A stretch of DNA of 36,008 nucleotides from Enterobacter sp. BIGb0383 (lineage in GTDB: Bacteria > Pseudomonadota > Gammaproteobacteria > Enterobacterales > Enterobacteriaceae): positions 1 to 36,008 of the forward strand of contig NZ_RJKQ01000009.1 of assembly GCF_003751845.1 (NCBI RefSeq). The letters run 5' to 3'. How positions within the stretch are numbered: the stretch's first letter is position 1; each line of letters begins with the position of its first letter. The notes under the pieces were generated by a model. It searched no databases. It was not told the DNA's origin and was given only the letters and a program-made list of their open reading frames with translations. A program made the translations under genes and the position numbers. Positions 1 to 14,830 of the stretch are shown one piece after another.

Positions 1-240
<240 letters not shown>

Positions 241-270
241 TCGCTGATAACATTTGACGCAATGCGCATG

Positions 271-297
271 AAAGGGGCATCATTTGATGCCCTTTTT
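271..297 (+). terminator. Rho-independent terminator after tuf
   Basis: A perfect 8-bp stem (GGGCATCA at 275-282, TGATGCCC at 285-292) with a 2-nt nominal loop is followed by five T (293-297) and preceded by AAA. It lies about 30 bp after the tuf stop codon and separates tuf from secE. Confidence 0.9.
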
Positions 298-318
298 GCA
301 CGCTTTCGAACCAGAACC

Positions 319-348
319 TGGCTCATCAGTGATTTTTTTTGTCATAAT
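319..348 (+). promoter_or_regulatory. Probable secE-nusG promoter
   Basis: A -10-like CATAAT (343-348) lies 18 bp after a weak -35-like TGGCTC (319-324), within a T-rich stretch between the tuf terminator and secE. This matches where the secE-nusG promoter lies in E. coli. The -35 assignment is uncertain. Confidence 0.5.
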
Positions 349-465
349 CATTGCTGAGACAGGCTCTGAAGAGGGCGTTGAGCTTAAAGCTCAAGTTAGG
401 TTATCTGGTTAGCCTCGCGTATGCGGGGTGATTATATTTGTAGAATTCTTCTGACAGGTTGGTTT

Positions 466-849
466 ATGAGTGCGAATACCGAAGCTCAAGGGAGCGGGCG
501 CGGCCTGGAAGCGATTAAGTGGATCGTTGTTGCTTTACTGCTGGCTGCTGCCATCGGCGGTAACCTTGCCTTTAGCGATATGATACTGCCGCTGCGTGCA
601 CTGGCTGTAGTGGCTCTGATCGCTGCTGCAGGCGGTGTCGCGCTGCTTACCGTCAAAGGTAAAGCGACCGTTGCTTTTGCGCGTGAAGCGAGAACTGAAG
701 TGCGTAAGGTTATTTGGCCAACTCGCCAGGAAACCTTGCACACCACGCTGATCGTAGCCGCAGTTACTGCAGTAATGTCCCTGATCCTGTGGGGGCTGGA
801 TGGTATTCTGGTCCGCCTGGTCTCCTTTATCACTGGCCTGAGGTTCTGA
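466..849 (+). CDS. secE: Preprotein translocase subunit SecE
   Basis: SecE is the essential small subunit of the SecYEG inner-membrane channel, where it clamps the two halves of SecY. The 127-residue protein has the enterobacterial length and three predicted membrane segments (about residues 18-37, 42-62 and 93-115). The conserved cytoplasmic amphipathic helix and hinge ([17 protein letters not shown], about residues 72-88) precede the third segment. An upstream in-frame ATG at 421 would add 15 unconserved residues. The start at 466 (MSANTEAQ) gives the family length. The stop is followed after one base by the nusG start, so the pair is a tight operon linking protein export and transcription elongation. 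Confidence 0.97.
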   Translation: MSANTEAQGSGRGLEAIKWIVVALLLAAAIGGNLAFSDMILPLRALAVVALIAAAGGVALLTVKGKATVAFAREARTEVRKVIWPTRQETLHTTLIVAAVTAVMSLILWGLDGILVRLVSFITGLRF

Positions 850-850
850 G

Positions 851-1396
851 ATGTCTGAAGCTCCTAAAAAGCGCTGGTACGTCGTTCAGGCGTTTTCCGG
901 TTTTGAAGGCCGCGTAGCCACCTCGCTGCGTGAGCATATCAAATTACACAACATGGAAGAGTTGTTTGGTGAAGTCATGGTTCCGACCGAAGAAGTGGTC
1001 GAAATCCGTGGCGGCCAGCGTCGCAAAAGCGAGCGCAAATTCTTCCCGGGTTACGTGCTGGTTCAGATGGTGATGAACGACGCAAGCTGGCACCTGGTGC
1101 GCAGCGTACCGCGTGTGATGGGCTTCATTGGCGGTACCTCTGACCGTCCGGCGCCAATCAGCGACAAAGAAGTCGATGCGATCATGAACCGCCTGCAGCA
1201 GGTGGGTGATAAGCCGCGGCCGAAAACGATGTTTGAGCCGGGTGAAATGGTTCGCGTTAGCGATGGTCCGTTTGCTGACTTTAACGGCGTGGTTGAAGAA
1301 GTGGACTACGAGAAGTCCCGCCTGAAGGTTTCCGTTTCTATCTTCGGTCGTGCGACCCCGGTAGAGCTGGACTTCGGCCAGGTTGAGAAAGCCTAA
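851..1396 (+). CDS. nusG: Transcription termination/antitermination factor NusG
   Basis: NusG binds the RNA polymerase clamp and suppresses pausing. Through its C-terminal domain it contacts either Rho, for termination, or ribosomal protein S10, for transcription-translation coupling. The 181-residue product has the N-terminal NGN domain (about 1-120, starting [14 protein letters not shown]) and a C-terminal KOW domain (about 127-175, with [19 protein letters not shown]). Length and composition match the E. coli protein. Its start lies one base after the secE stop, consistent with coupled translation. A hairpin-terminator follows but overlaps the next promoter. Confidence 0.98.
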   Translation: MSEAPKKRWYVVQAFSGFEGRVATSLREHIKLHNMEELFGEVMVPTEEVVEIRGGQRRKSERKFFPGYVLVQMVMNDASWHLVRSVPRVMGFIGGTSDRPAPISDKEVDAIMNRLQQVGDKPRPKTMFEPGEMVRVSDGPFADFNGVVEEVDYEKSRLKVSVSIFGRATPVELDFGQVEKA

Positions 1397-1427
1397 GTCG
1401 ACGAGTAAAAAAGCGGCGATTTAACCG

Positions 1428-1456
1428 TTGCACAGGGCGCGAGATTGGCATACAAT
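1428..1456 (+). promoter_or_regulatory. rplK (L11 operon) promoter
   Basis: TTGCAC (1428-1433) and TACAAT (1451-1456) are separated by exactly 17 bp, followed by a GC-rich TTTCGCGCC segment typical of growth-rate-controlled promoters. This corresponds in sequence and position to the E. coli L11 promoter. Confidence 0.88.
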
Positions 1457-1474
1457 TTCGCGCCTTTTGTTTTT
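1436..1474 (+). terminator. nusG terminator overlapping the rplK promoter
   Basis: An 11-bp stem with one G-U pair (1436-1446 with 1454-1464, 7-nt loop 1447-1453) is followed by TTTTGTTTTT. The loop and right arm contain the -10 hexamer of the rplK promoter, so one short stretch serves to end secE-nusG transcripts and to start the L11 operon. Confidence 0.75.
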
Positions 1475-2682
<1,208 letters not shown>

Positions 2683-2686
2683 TACC

Positions 2687-2715
2687 TTTACGTGGGCGGT
2701 GGATTTGTCTACAAT
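2687..2715 (+). promoter_or_regulatory. rplJ (L10 operon) promoter
   Basis: TTTACG (2687-2692), a 17-bp spacer and TACAAT (2710-2715) match the E. coli L10 promoter that drives rplJL-rpoBC. It begins just 5 bp after the rplA stop codon. Confidence 0.85.
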
Positions 2716-2977
2716 CTTACCCCCACGTTTGCTAACGAAAGTTAGCAGGTAGAAAGAATTTTCGGTTGGAGCCTGGCCTTATCCAGGCCTCCGTCCAAGA
2801 CCGCAGGTGTTTCGCAAGAAGCTTAATTTCCTGCGTAGACGGTGACAGAACCTGAAGACATTTTTATAAGTATCTTTGGCTTGTTTCTGCTCACCGTATT
2901 AAGACGCTCTTTTCTTTGAGAAGAGTGAAGTGAGTTCCAGGGCATGAGCCCTGGGCAAACATCCAGGAGCAAAGCTA
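2716..2977 (+). promoter_or_regulatory. rplJ leader RNA with L10-L12 autoregulatory site
   Basis: This long untranslated leader has several hairpins. One is a 7-bp stem with a GAAA tetraloop (2730-2747). Another is a GC-rich stem around 2767-2793 (GGAGCCTGG with CCAGGCCTCC). A further hairpin lies around 2907-2931. In E. coli this leader binds the L10-(L7/L12) complex, which represses rplJ and rplL translation. The order and sequence of the elements resemble that leader. Exact protein contacts cannot be read here. Confidence 0.7.
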
Positions 2978-3475
2978 ATGGCTTTAAATCTTCAAGACAA
3001 ACAAGCGATTGTTGCTGAAGTCAGCGAAGTAGCCAAAGGCGCGCTGTCTGCAGTAGTTGCGGATTCCCGTGGCGTGACTGTAGATAAAATGACTGAACTG
3101 CGTAAAGCAGGTCGTGAAGCTGGCGTATACATGCGTGTTGTTCGTAACACCCTGCTGCGCCGCGTCGTTGAAGGTACTCCGTTCGAGTGCCTGAAAGACA
3201 CGTTTGTTGGTCCGACCCTGATTGCATATTCTATGGAACACCCGGGCGCTGCTGCTCGTCTGTTCAAAGATTTCGCGAAAGCGAATGCAAAATTTGAGGT
3301 TAAAGCCGCTGCCTTTGAAGGCGAGCTGATCCCGGCGTCTCAGATCGACCGCCTGGCAACTCTGCCGACCTACGAAGAAGCAATTGCACGCCTGATGGCA
3401 ACCATGAAAGAAGCTTCGGCTGGCAAACTGGTTCGCACTCTGGCTGCTGTTCGCGATGCCAAAGAAGCTGCGTAA
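2978..3475 (+). CDS. rplJ: 50S ribosomal protein L10
   Basis: L10 anchors the L7/L12 dimers to the ribosome and binds its own mRNA leader to limit synthesis. The 165-residue product has the N-terminal rRNA-binding domain ([20 protein letters not shown], with [19 protein letters not shown] at about 33-51 and [12 protein letters not shown] at about 56-67). A C-terminal helix carrying L7/L12 docking repeats ends at VRDAKEAA. Length is that of E. coli L10. CAGGAGCAAAGCTA before ATG 2978 supplies the ribosome-binding site. rplL follows after 66 bp. Confidence 0.98.
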   Translation: MALNLQDKQAIVAEVSEVAKGALSAVVADSRGVTVDKMTELRKAGREAGVYMRVVRNTLLRRVVEGTPFECLKDTFVGPTLIAYSMEHPGAAARLFKDFAKANAKFEVKAAAFEGELIPASQIDRLATLPTYEEAIARLMATMKEASAGKLVRTLAAVRDAKEAA

Positions 3476-3541
3476 TCGCAGTTATCTTTGTAAAGCATTT
3501 GCTTACGTATAAACTTATTCTGATATTCAGGAACAATTTAA

Positions 3542-3910
<369 letters not shown>

Positions 3911-3949
3911 GCCAACCCTTCCGGTTGCAGCCTGAGAAATTAGGCTGAT

Positions 3950-3980
3950 GGCTGGTGACTTTTTAGTCACCAGCCTTTTT
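3950..3980 (+). terminator. Partial terminator (attenuator) between rplL and rpoB
   Basis: A perfect 11-bp stem (3950-3960 with 3965-3975), TTTT loop and TTTTT tail form a classic terminator. Because rpoB and rpoC are known to be transcribed from upstream promoters, it acts in relatives as a leaky attenuator that sets the ratio of ribosomal protein to polymerase. The rest of the 300-bp gap to rpoB has no ORF I would call a gene. Confidence 0.88.
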
Positions 3981-4212
3981 GCGCTGTAGGGCGTCAGTAG
4001 CATTTCACACCGTTTGACTGCTGGCTTGCCTTTCAATGTTTGTTTCTATCGACGACTTAATATATTGCGGTACAACGCAACGAAATGATTTAAGAGTGAT
4101 AGCAACACGCATTGCGGAAAGTGTTCCATTTTCCGGTCAACAAAATGGTGTCGCATAAACTGTCCTCCAATGGACAGAGTGGGTCGACTTGTCAGCGAGC
4201 TGAGGAACCCTA

Positions 4213-7200
4213 ATGGTTTACTCCTATACCGAGAAAAAACGTATTCGTAAGGATTTTGGAAAACGTCCGCAAGTGCTGGACATTCCTTATCTCCTTTCTA
4301 TCCAGCTTGACTCGTTCCAGAAGTTCATCGAGCAAGATCCTGAAGGCCAGTATGGTCTGGAAGCGGCATTCCGTTCCGTATTCCCGATCAAGAGCTACAG
4401 CGGTAACTCTGAGCTGCAGTATGTCAGCTACCGTTTGGGTGAGCCGGTCTTTGACGTAACTGAATGTCAGATCCGTGGCGTGACCTATTCGGCACCGCTG
4501 CGCGTTAAGCTGCGTCTGGTGATCTACGAGCGCGAAGCGCCGGAAGGCACCGTTAAAGACATCAAAGAACAAGAAGTCTACATGGGCGAAATTCCGCTCA
4601 TGACCGACAATGGTACCTTTGTTATCAACGGCACCGAGCGTGTTATCGTTTCTCAGCTGCACCGTAGTCCTGGCGTCTTCTTCGACAGCGACAAAGGTAA
4701 AACCCACTCTTCGGGTAAAGTGCTGTATAACGCGCGCATCATTCCTTACCGCGGCTCCTGGCTGGATTTCGAGTTCGACCCGAAAGACAACCTGTTCGTG
4801 CGTATTGACCGTCGTCGTAAACTGCCGGCGACCATCATTCTGCGCGCGCTGCAATACACCACCGAACAGATCCTCGATATCTTCTTCGACAAAGTGGTGT
4901 TTGAAATTCGCGACAACAAGCTGCAGATGGAGCTCGTGCCTGAGCGCCTGCGTGGTGAAACCGCATCTTTCGATATCGAAGCCGACGGCAAAGTGTACGT
5001 TGAGAAAGGCCGCCGTATTACCGCGCGCCATATCCGTCAGCTGGAAAAAGACGATATTAAACATATCGAAGTGCCGGTTGAGTACATCGCGGGTAAAGTC
5101 TCCTCTAAAGACTACGTTGACGCATCCACGGGCGAACTGATTTGCCCGGCGAACATGGAGCTGTCGCTGGATCTGCTGGCTAAACTGAGCCAGGCAGGTC
5201 ACAAGCACATCGAAACCCTGTTCACCAACGACCTGGATCACGGTTCGTACATGTCCGAAACCGTACGTGTCGACCCGACCACCGATCGTCTGAGCGCGCT
5301 GGTAGAAATCTACCGCATGATGCGCCCGGGCGAGCCGCCGACCCGTGAAGCGGCTGAAAGCCTGTTTGAGAACCTGTTCTTCTCTGAAGACCGCTACGAT
5401 CTGTCCGCGGTTGGCCGTATGAAGTTCAACCGTTCTCTGCTGCGCGACAGCATTGAAGGTTCCGGTATCCTGAGCAAAGAAGACATCATCGAAGTGATGA
5501 AAAAGCTCATCGGTATCCGTAACGGCAAAGGCGAAGTGGACGATATCGACCACCTCGGCAACCGTCGTATCCGTTCCGTTGGCGAAATGGCGGAAAACCA
5601 GTTCCGCGTTGGCCTGGTGCGTGTAGAACGTGCGGTGAAAGAGCGTCTGTCTCTGGGCGATCTGGATACCCTGATGCCGCAGGACATGATCAACGCCAAG
5701 CCGATTTCGGCGGCGGTGAAAGAGTTCTTCGGTTCCAGCCAGCTGTCCCAGTTTATGGACCAGAACAACCCGCTGTCTGAGATTACGCACAAACGCCGTA
5801 TCTCTGCACTCGGCCCGGGTGGTCTGACCCGTGAACGCGCAGGCTTTGAAGTTCGAGACGTACACCCGACTCACTACGGTCGCGTATGTCCAATCGAAAC
5901 GCCTGAAGGTCCGAACATCGGTCTGATCAACTCCCTGTCCGTGTACGCACAGACAAACGAATACGGTTTCCTTGAGACCCCGTATCGTAAAGTGACCGAC
6001 GGTATCGTGACCGATGAAATCCATTACCTTTCTGCAATCGAAGAAGGTAACTACGTTATTGCTCAGGCGAACACCAACCTGACTGACGAAGGCGGTTTTG
6101 CTGAAGATCTGGTTACCTGCCGTAGCAACGGCGAGTCCAGCCTGTTCAGCGCAGACCAGGTTGACTACATGGACGTATCCACCCAGCAGGTGGTTTCCGT
6201 CGGTGCGTCCCTGATCCCGTTCCTGGAACACGATGACGCCAACCGTGCCCTGATGGGTGCGAACATGCAACGTCAGGCGGTTCCGACCCTGCGCGCTGAT
6301 AAGCCGCTGGTTGGTACCGGTATGGAACGTGCTGTTGCCGTTGACTCCGGTGTTACTGCAGTGGCTAAGCGTGGCGGTACCGTTCAGTACGTTGATGCTT
6401 CCCGTATCGTTATCAAAGTTAACGAAGACGAGATGCACGCGGGCGAAGCGGGTATCGACATCTATAACCTGACCAAATACACCCGTTCTAACCAGAACAC
6501 CTGTATCAACCAGATGCCGTGTGTGTCTCTGGGTGAGCCAATTGAGCGCGGCGACGTGCTGGCAGATGGTCCGTCCACCGACCTCGGTGAGCTGGCGCTC
6601 GGTCAGAACATGCGCGTAGCGTTCATGCCGTGGAATGGTTACAACTTCGAAGACTCCATCCTCGTCTCCGAGCGTGTGGTTCAGGAAGATCGTTTCACCA
6701 CGATTCATATCCAGGAACTGGCGTGTGTGTCCCGTGACACCAAGCTGGGGCCGGAAGAGATCACCGCTGACATCCCGAACGTGGGTGAAGCTGCGCTCTC
6801 CAAATTGGATGAATCCGGTATCGTTTACATCGGTGCAGAAGTGACCGGCGGCGACATTCTGGTTGGTAAGGTAACGCCGAAAGGTGAAACCCAGCTGACG
6901 CCAGAAGAGAAACTGCTGCGTGCGATCTTCGGTGAGAAAGCGTCTGACGTTAAAGACTCTTCTCTGCGCGTACCTAACGGTGTGTCCGGTACGATCATCG
7001 ACGTTCAGGTCTTCACCCGCGATGGCGTGGAAAAAGACAAACGTGCGCTGGAAATCGAAGAGATGCAGCTCAAACAGGCTAAGAAAGACCTGTCTGAAGA
7101 ACTGCAGATCCTCGAAGCTGGCCTGTTTGGTCGTATCTACGCGGTGCTGGTTGCCGGTGGTGTTGAAGCTGAGAAGCTCGACAAGCTGCCGCGCGATCGC

Positions 7201-8241
7201 TGGCTGGAACTGGGCCTGACCGACGAAGAGAAACAGAATCAGCTGGAACAGCTGGCTGAGCAGTATGACGAGCTGAAACACGAGTTCGAGAAAAAACTCG
7301 AAGCGAAACGCCGCAAAATCACTCAGGGCGACGATCTGGCACCGGGCGTGCTGAAGATTGTGAAAGTGTATCTGGCCGTTAAACGTCAGATTCAGCCTGG
7401 TGACAAAATGGCGGGTCGTCACGGTAACAAGGGTGTTATCTCTAAGATCAACCCGATCGAAGACATGCCTTACGATGAAAACGGCACGCCGGTAGACATC
7501 GTACTGAACCCGCTGGGCGTACCGTCTCGTATGAACATCGGTCAGATTCTGGAAACCCACCTGGGTATGGCTGCGAAAGGTATCGGCGATAAGATCAACG
7601 CCATGCTGAAACAGCAGCAGGAAGTCGCCAAACTGCGCGAGTTCATCCAGCGTGCGTATGATCTGGGCTCTGATGTTCGTCAGAAAGTCGACCTGAACAC
7701 CTTCAGCGATGAAGAAGTCCTGCGTCTGGCTGAGAACCTGAAAAAAGGTATGCCTATCGCAACGCCGGTATTCGACGGTGCGAAAGAGTCTGAAATCAAG
7801 GAACTGTTACAGCTGGGTGGCCTGCCGACTTCCGGTCAGATCACACTGTTCGACGGTCGTACCGGTGAGCAATTCGAGCGCCAGGTTACCGTTGGCTACA
7901 TGTATATGCTGAAACTGAACCACCTGGTTGATGACAAAATGCATGCGCGTTCTACCGGTTCTTACAGCCTGGTTACTCAGCAGCCGCTGGGTGGTAAGGC
8001 GCAGTTCGGTGGTCAGCGCTTCGGGGAGATGGAAGTGTGGGCGCTGGAAGCATACGGCGCGGCATACACCCTGCAGGAAATGCTCACCGTTAAGTCTGAT
8101 GACGTCAACGGTCGTACCAAGATGTATAAAAACATCGTGGACGGCAACCATCAGATGGAACCGGGCATGCCAGAGTCCTTCAACGTACTGTTGAAAGAGA
8201 TTCGTTCGCTGGGTATCAACATCGAACTGGAAGACGAGTAA
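4213..8241 (+). CDS. rpoB: DNA-directed RNA polymerase subunit beta
   Basis: RpoB forms with RpoC the catalytic core of RNA polymerase. The product is 1342 residues, equal to E. coli, starting [20 protein letters not shown]. The rifampicin-binding cluster is wild type in E. coli numbering: D516 (codon 5758-5760), H526 (5788-5790) and S531 (5803-5805), so no common resistance change is present. Other family motifs are [19 protein letters not shown] (about 556-574), GYNFEDSI (about 810-817) and [15 protein letters not shown] (about 1064-1078). The C-terminus ([12 protein letters not shown]) contacts the beta' subunit. GAGGAACCCTAATG gives the start. A 76-bp gap separates it from rpoC. Confidence 0.99.
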   Translation: MVYSYTEKKRIRKDFGKRPQVLDIPYLLSIQLDSFQKFIEQDPEGQYGLEAAFRSVFPIKSYSGNSELQYVSYRLGEPVFDVTECQIRGVTYSAPLRVKLRLVIYEREAPEGTVKDIKEQEVYMGEIPLMTDNGTFVINGTERVIVSQLHRSPGVFFDSDKGKTHSSGKVLYNARIIPYRGSWLDFEFDPKDNLFVRIDRRRKLPATIILRALQYTTEQILDIFFDKVVFEIRDNKLQMELVPERLRGETASFDIEADGKVYVEKGRRITARHIRQLEKDDIKHIEVPVEYIAGKVSSKDYVDASTGELICPANMELSLDLLAKLSQAGHKHIETLFTNDLDHGSYMSETVRVDPTTDRLSALVEIYRMMRPGEPPTREAAESLFENLFFSEDRYDLSAVGRMKFNRSLLRDSIEGSGILSKEDIIEVMKKLIGIRNGKGEVDDIDHLGNRRIRSVGEMAENQFRVGLVRVERAVKERLSLGDLDTLMPQDMINAKPISAAVKEFFGSSQLSQFMDQNNPLSEITHKRRISALGPGGLTRERAGFEVRDVHPTHYGRVCPIETPEGPNIGLINSLSVYAQTNEYGFLETPYRKVTDGIVTDEIHYLSAIEEGNYVIAQANTNLTDEGGFAEDLVTCRSNGESSLFSADQVDYMDVSTQQVVSVGASLIPFLEHDDANRALMGANMQRQAVPTLRADKPLVGTGMERAVAVDSGVTAVAKRGGTVQYVDASRIVIKVNEDEMHAGEAGIDIYNLTKYTRSNQNTCINQMPCVSLGEPIERGDVLADGPSTDLGELALGQNMRVAFMPWNGYNFEDSILVSERVVQEDRFTTIHIQELACVSRDTKLGPEEITADIPNVGEAALSKLDESGIVYIGAEVTGGDILVGKVTPKGETQLTPEEKLLRAIFGEKASDVKDSSLRVPNGVSGTIIDVQVFTRDGVEKDKRALEIEEMQLKQAKKDLSEELQILEAGLFGRIYAVLVAGGVEAEKLDKLPRDRWLELGLTDEEKQNQLEQLAEQYDELKHEFEKKLEAKRRKITQGDDLAPGVLKIVKVYLAVKRQIQPGDKMAGRHGNKGVISKINPIEDMPYDENGTPVDIVLNPLGVPSRMNIGQILETHLGMAAKGIGDKINAMLKQQQEVAKLREFIQRAYDLGSDVRQKVDLNTFSDEEVLRLAENLKKGMPIATPVFDGAKESEIKELLQLGGLPTSGQITLFDGRTGEQFERQVTVGYMYMLKLNHLVDDKMHARSTGSYSLVTQQPLGGKAQFGGQRFGEMEVWALEAYGAAYTLQEMLTVKSDDVNGRTKMYKNIVDGNHQMEPGMPESFNVLLKEIRSLGINIELEDE

Positions 8242-8317
8242 CTCTCGCTCAAACAGGTCACTGGTGCCGGGGTGATACCCGGCGCCAGATTGTGCTAACT
8301 CCGACGGGAGCAAATCC

Positions 8318-12541
<4,224 letters not shown>

Positions 12542-12555
12542 TCGTTCTGCGTAAT

Positions 12556-12581
12556 AAAAACCCGCTTCGGCGGGTTTTTTT
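12556..12581 (+). terminator. Rho-independent terminator of the rpoBC operon
   Basis: Stem AAAAACCCGC (12556-12565) pairs with GCGGGTTTTT (12570-12579) around a TTCG tetraloop, and the T-run continues to 12581. It ends the L10-rpoBC transcript and marks the boundary between the conserved block and the accessory block. Confidence 0.96.
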
Positions 12582-12609
12582 ATGTCTGTAATCTGCCAAA
12601 AAAGGTCCT

Positions 12610-12644
12610 CGATCGCGTTTCAGGACGCGTGAACCGGGCGATCG
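12610..12644. repeat. Imperfect inverted repeat upstream of the exported hydrolase gene
   Basis: CGATCGC (12610-12616) and GCGATCG (12638-12644) are perfect inverted arms. Inside them GTTTCA and TGAAC continue the symmetry with one bulge. The element lies about 40 bp before ATG 12684 and after the rpoC terminator, so it could be an operator or a leader hairpin. No known binding site is recognised. Confidence 0.45.
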
Positions 12645-12683
12645 TGACCAGAATGCGTCTCTGTTAATTCACCGGAGACTATC

Positions 12684-13742
12684 ATGCTACGACGCTTATC
12701 TTTCTTACTTCTCAGCTTCCTCTTTAGCGCAACAACCTGGGCCGACACGGCTTTTCGCCAGCTGAGCATCAACGAGGAGGGCTCTCGTCCTCTCAATATT
12801 GCCGTCTGGTATCCCACCGCCGAAACCGGCAGTCCGGAAAAGGTGGGCGATAATATTGTGTTTTATGGCACCTCCGCGCTGCGTGAGGCGAAGCCAGAAG
12901 CGGGCGTACATCCGCTGCTTCTGCTGTCTCACGGCTATGGTGGCAACTGGCGAAATCTGAACTGGCTGGCATCCGCCATGGCGGCTCAGGGCTACATCGT
13001 GGCGGCGGTCGATCATCCCGGCACCACCACACTGAATAAAAACCCGGAGGATGCGAAGCAGCTCTGGCGACGCCCGCAGGATCTCCAGTGGGTGATGGCG
13101 ACAATTCTCGCGACGCCATCTCTTGCCGGACAGGTTGATACGCAGCGAATCGCCGCCGCCGGGCACTCTCTTGGCGGCTGGACGGTGCTGGAACTGGCGG
13201 GAGCACGCTTTGACGCGGAACGCTTCCAGACCGATTGCCGGGCACATGCGGGGCTGTCAGCCTGTAAGCTAATTCAGACACTGGGTATTAATCACGCCGC
13301 TGAACGGCTTGCGGCAAACGCACGCGAACCGAAAATCAAGGCCGTTGTGTCACTCGATCTGGGCCTGGCCCGCGGTTTCACGCCCGAATCGCTTTCACAG
13401 ATTGCGATCCCGACGCTGATTATGGCGGCACAGGCGGATAGCGACGAATTACCCGCGAAGCTGGAATCCGGCTATCTGGCAGAGCATATCCCTGCTGCCG
13501 TAAGGCGCGATCGGAGTGTGGAAGGGGCTACCCACTTTAGCTTTATGCAGCTGTGCAAACCCGGTGCGGGCGCGCTAATTGCCGAAAAAGATCCGGGTGA
13601 TGAGATTGTCTGCCAGGATGGCGGCACCCTGAGCAGGGCCGATATTCATCGCCAGCTCGCCCAGGATATCAGCGTCTTTCTCAATCAGGCACTGGATTTT
13701 CAGCCGCAGCACGGCGGTAATCCGTCGGACTCACCCCGCTGA
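12684..13742 (+). CDS. Exported alpha/beta hydrolase (dienelactone hydrolase / PAF-acetylhydrolase-like)
   Basis: A 352-residue serine hydrolase with a Sec signal peptide (MLRRLSFLLLSFLFSATTWA, likely cut before D21), so it probably acts in the periplasm. The core has IAVWYPTAE near residue 38, the oxyanion segment LLLLSHGYGGN (about 75-85), the nucleophile elbow GHSLGGW (about 158-164), a candidate acid in MAAQADSDELP (about 247-257), and the histidine in GATHFSFMQ (about 279-287). Four cysteines in the mature part could form disulphides. ACCGGAGACTATC before ATG 12684 is a good ribosome-binding site. The last 62 bp overlap the convergent regulator gene. The substrate is unknown; ester, lactone or amide hydrolysis is all the fold supports. 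Confidence 0.85.
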   Translation: MLRRLSFLLLSFLFSATTWADTAFRQLSINEEGSRPLNIAVWYPTAETGSPEKVGDNIVFYGTSALREAKPEAGVHPLLLLSHGYGGNWRNLNWLASAMAAQGYIVAAVDHPGTTTLNKNPEDAKQLWRRPQDLQWVMATILATPSLAGQVDTQRIAAAGHSLGGWTVLELAGARFDAERFQTDCRAHAGLSACKLIQTLGINHAAERLAANAREPKIKAVVSLDLGLARGFTPESLSQIAIPTLIMAAQADSDELPAKLESGYLAEHIPAAVRRDRSVEGATHFSFMQLCKPGAGALIAEKDPGDEIVCQDGGTLSRADIHRQLAQDISVFLNQALDFQPQHGGNPSDSPR

Positions 13743-14703
13743 TACGCAAAAACTCGCGATGGAAATTTGATTTGGTGGCAAACCCCGCCTCCAGCATGAT
13801 TTCCGTCACCGGCAGAGGAGTGCTGCGTAACAGCCGCCGGGCGTAGTCAATACGAAAGCCATTGATCCACTGCGAGACATTGCAGCCGCGCGTCAGATTC
13901 ACCGCTTTTGAAATCTGGCGTGCGGGGATCCCGGCTTTTCTCGCCAGCGCATTCAGCGTCAGATCCGGATTGAGAAACAGCTGCTGTTCGCTTATCAGCA
14001 TTTCGATCCGCTGATAAGTAGCAGCATATTCTTCGCTATCGCTCTCCTTAAGGTCTTCGGGTGGCGATACTGAATCCTCAGCAGGAAGCGGTGGACGACT
14101 GCTGCAGACAATGGCAAAACAGATAAAGGGGAGCAGGATGGCCTGCGAGATCGCGACCAGCTGCGGCGCCTGCTGACCCTGATAAAAATGAAAGTCGAGG
14201 GCGATGACCAGATCGGTCAGCCCGGAAAAACACAGGAAGCCGCCGGCGATAAAAGCGAGTAAGGATGTTGTGCGGGTATCGCTTAGCCGCGTGAAGATAA
14301 AGCGATCCCCGCCCTGACGCGCCGTTCGGATTAGCGCCGAGCCATAGCCGATATAGAGCAGCATCAGTACGGCATCGGTGGTGGCCGGGGCGATAAGATT
14401 CAGGGCGAGAGCGAGGGTTGGCGGTACCACAAAGGCGGCCATTTTTTGCCGGAAGCGCTGCCCTGTAAAGCAGGCAAAGCAGTGCCAGGCCAGGGGCGGA
14501 AGAACGATAGCCACGATGGACTGTAGCTGGCGCAGCAGAATATGATCGAACTGCCAGCGCAGAGCCGACATCAGCACCAGCAGCGAACACCCCACAATAA
14601 AAGTGGCGCTGCTGCGATAGCCTGCAGGGCGTTGCAGGCAAATCTTGAGCAGTAAAATCAGCAGAATGGATAAGGTGTACCAGGGGAAGGGAATAGCCGG
14701 CAT
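13681..14703 (-). CDS. AraC-family transcriptional regulator with N-terminal membrane domain
   Basis: A 340-residue protein with about six or seven hydrophobic segments in residues 5-225 (for example YTLSILLILLLKICL and IVAIVLPPLAWHCF). An acidic linker follows (about 232-250). The C-terminal AraC DNA-binding domain (about 255-335) has two helix-turn-helix units; LTLNALARKAGIPARQISKAVN is the first and ITEIM-type LEAGFATKSNFHREFLRISG the second. It is therefore a membrane-tethered one-component regulator, sensing something at or in the membrane. ATG 14703 (MPAIPFPWYTL) is chosen because the longer frame adds a Cys/Ser-rich stretch with no family character. It follows the autotransporter gene after a terminator and is the likely local regulator; this is inference. 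Confidence 0.82.
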   Translation of the reverse strand: MPAIPFPWYTLSILLILLLKICLQRPAGYRSSATFIVGCSLLVLMSALRWQFDHILLRQLQSIVAIVLPPLAWHCFACFTGQRFRQKMAAFVVPPTLALALNLIAPATTDAVLMLLYIGYGSALIRTARQGGDRFIFTRLSDTRTTSLLAFIAGGFLCFSGLTDLVIALDFHFYQGQQAPQLVAISQAILLPFICFAIVCSSRPPLPAEDSVSPPEDLKESDSEEYAATYQRIEMLISEQQLFLNPDLTLNALARKAGIPARQISKAVNLTRGCNVSQWINGFRIDYARRLLRSTPLPVTEIMLEAGFATKSNFHREFLRISGVSPTDYRRAAAENPVPD

Positions 14704-14786
14704 GGAATACCTGTACGGAAAAGAACAGCTCACAGGGGAATGTTGTGCCACAAAACGGTGTGAAACACACGTCCGGAATACAGAAA

Positions 14787-14815
14787 TAAAAAAGCCACCT
14801 CCGGGGAGGTGGCTT
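14787..14815 (-). terminator. Terminator after the autotransporter gene
   Basis: On the minus strand an 11-bp GC-rich stem (14815-14805 with 14802-14792) is followed by a run of T (14793-14787 read as A on the plus strand). It lies 15 bp after the autotransporter stop codon, so the downstream regulator gene probably has its own promoter or depends on read-through. Confidence 0.88.
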
Positions 14816-14830
14816 GCAGGGATAGCGAAA

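Noticed and set aside
421-465. Upstream start for secE
   Set aside because: It would add 15 residues not seen in SecE proteins; ATG 466 gives the family length and start.
4210-7560. Very long open frame on the minus strand opposite rpoB (over 1100 codons)
   Set aside because: It is the antisense shadow of rpoB, caused by strongly biased codon use; its composition is Phe/His/Arg/Val-rich with no domain, and similar frames lie opposite rpoC and purH.
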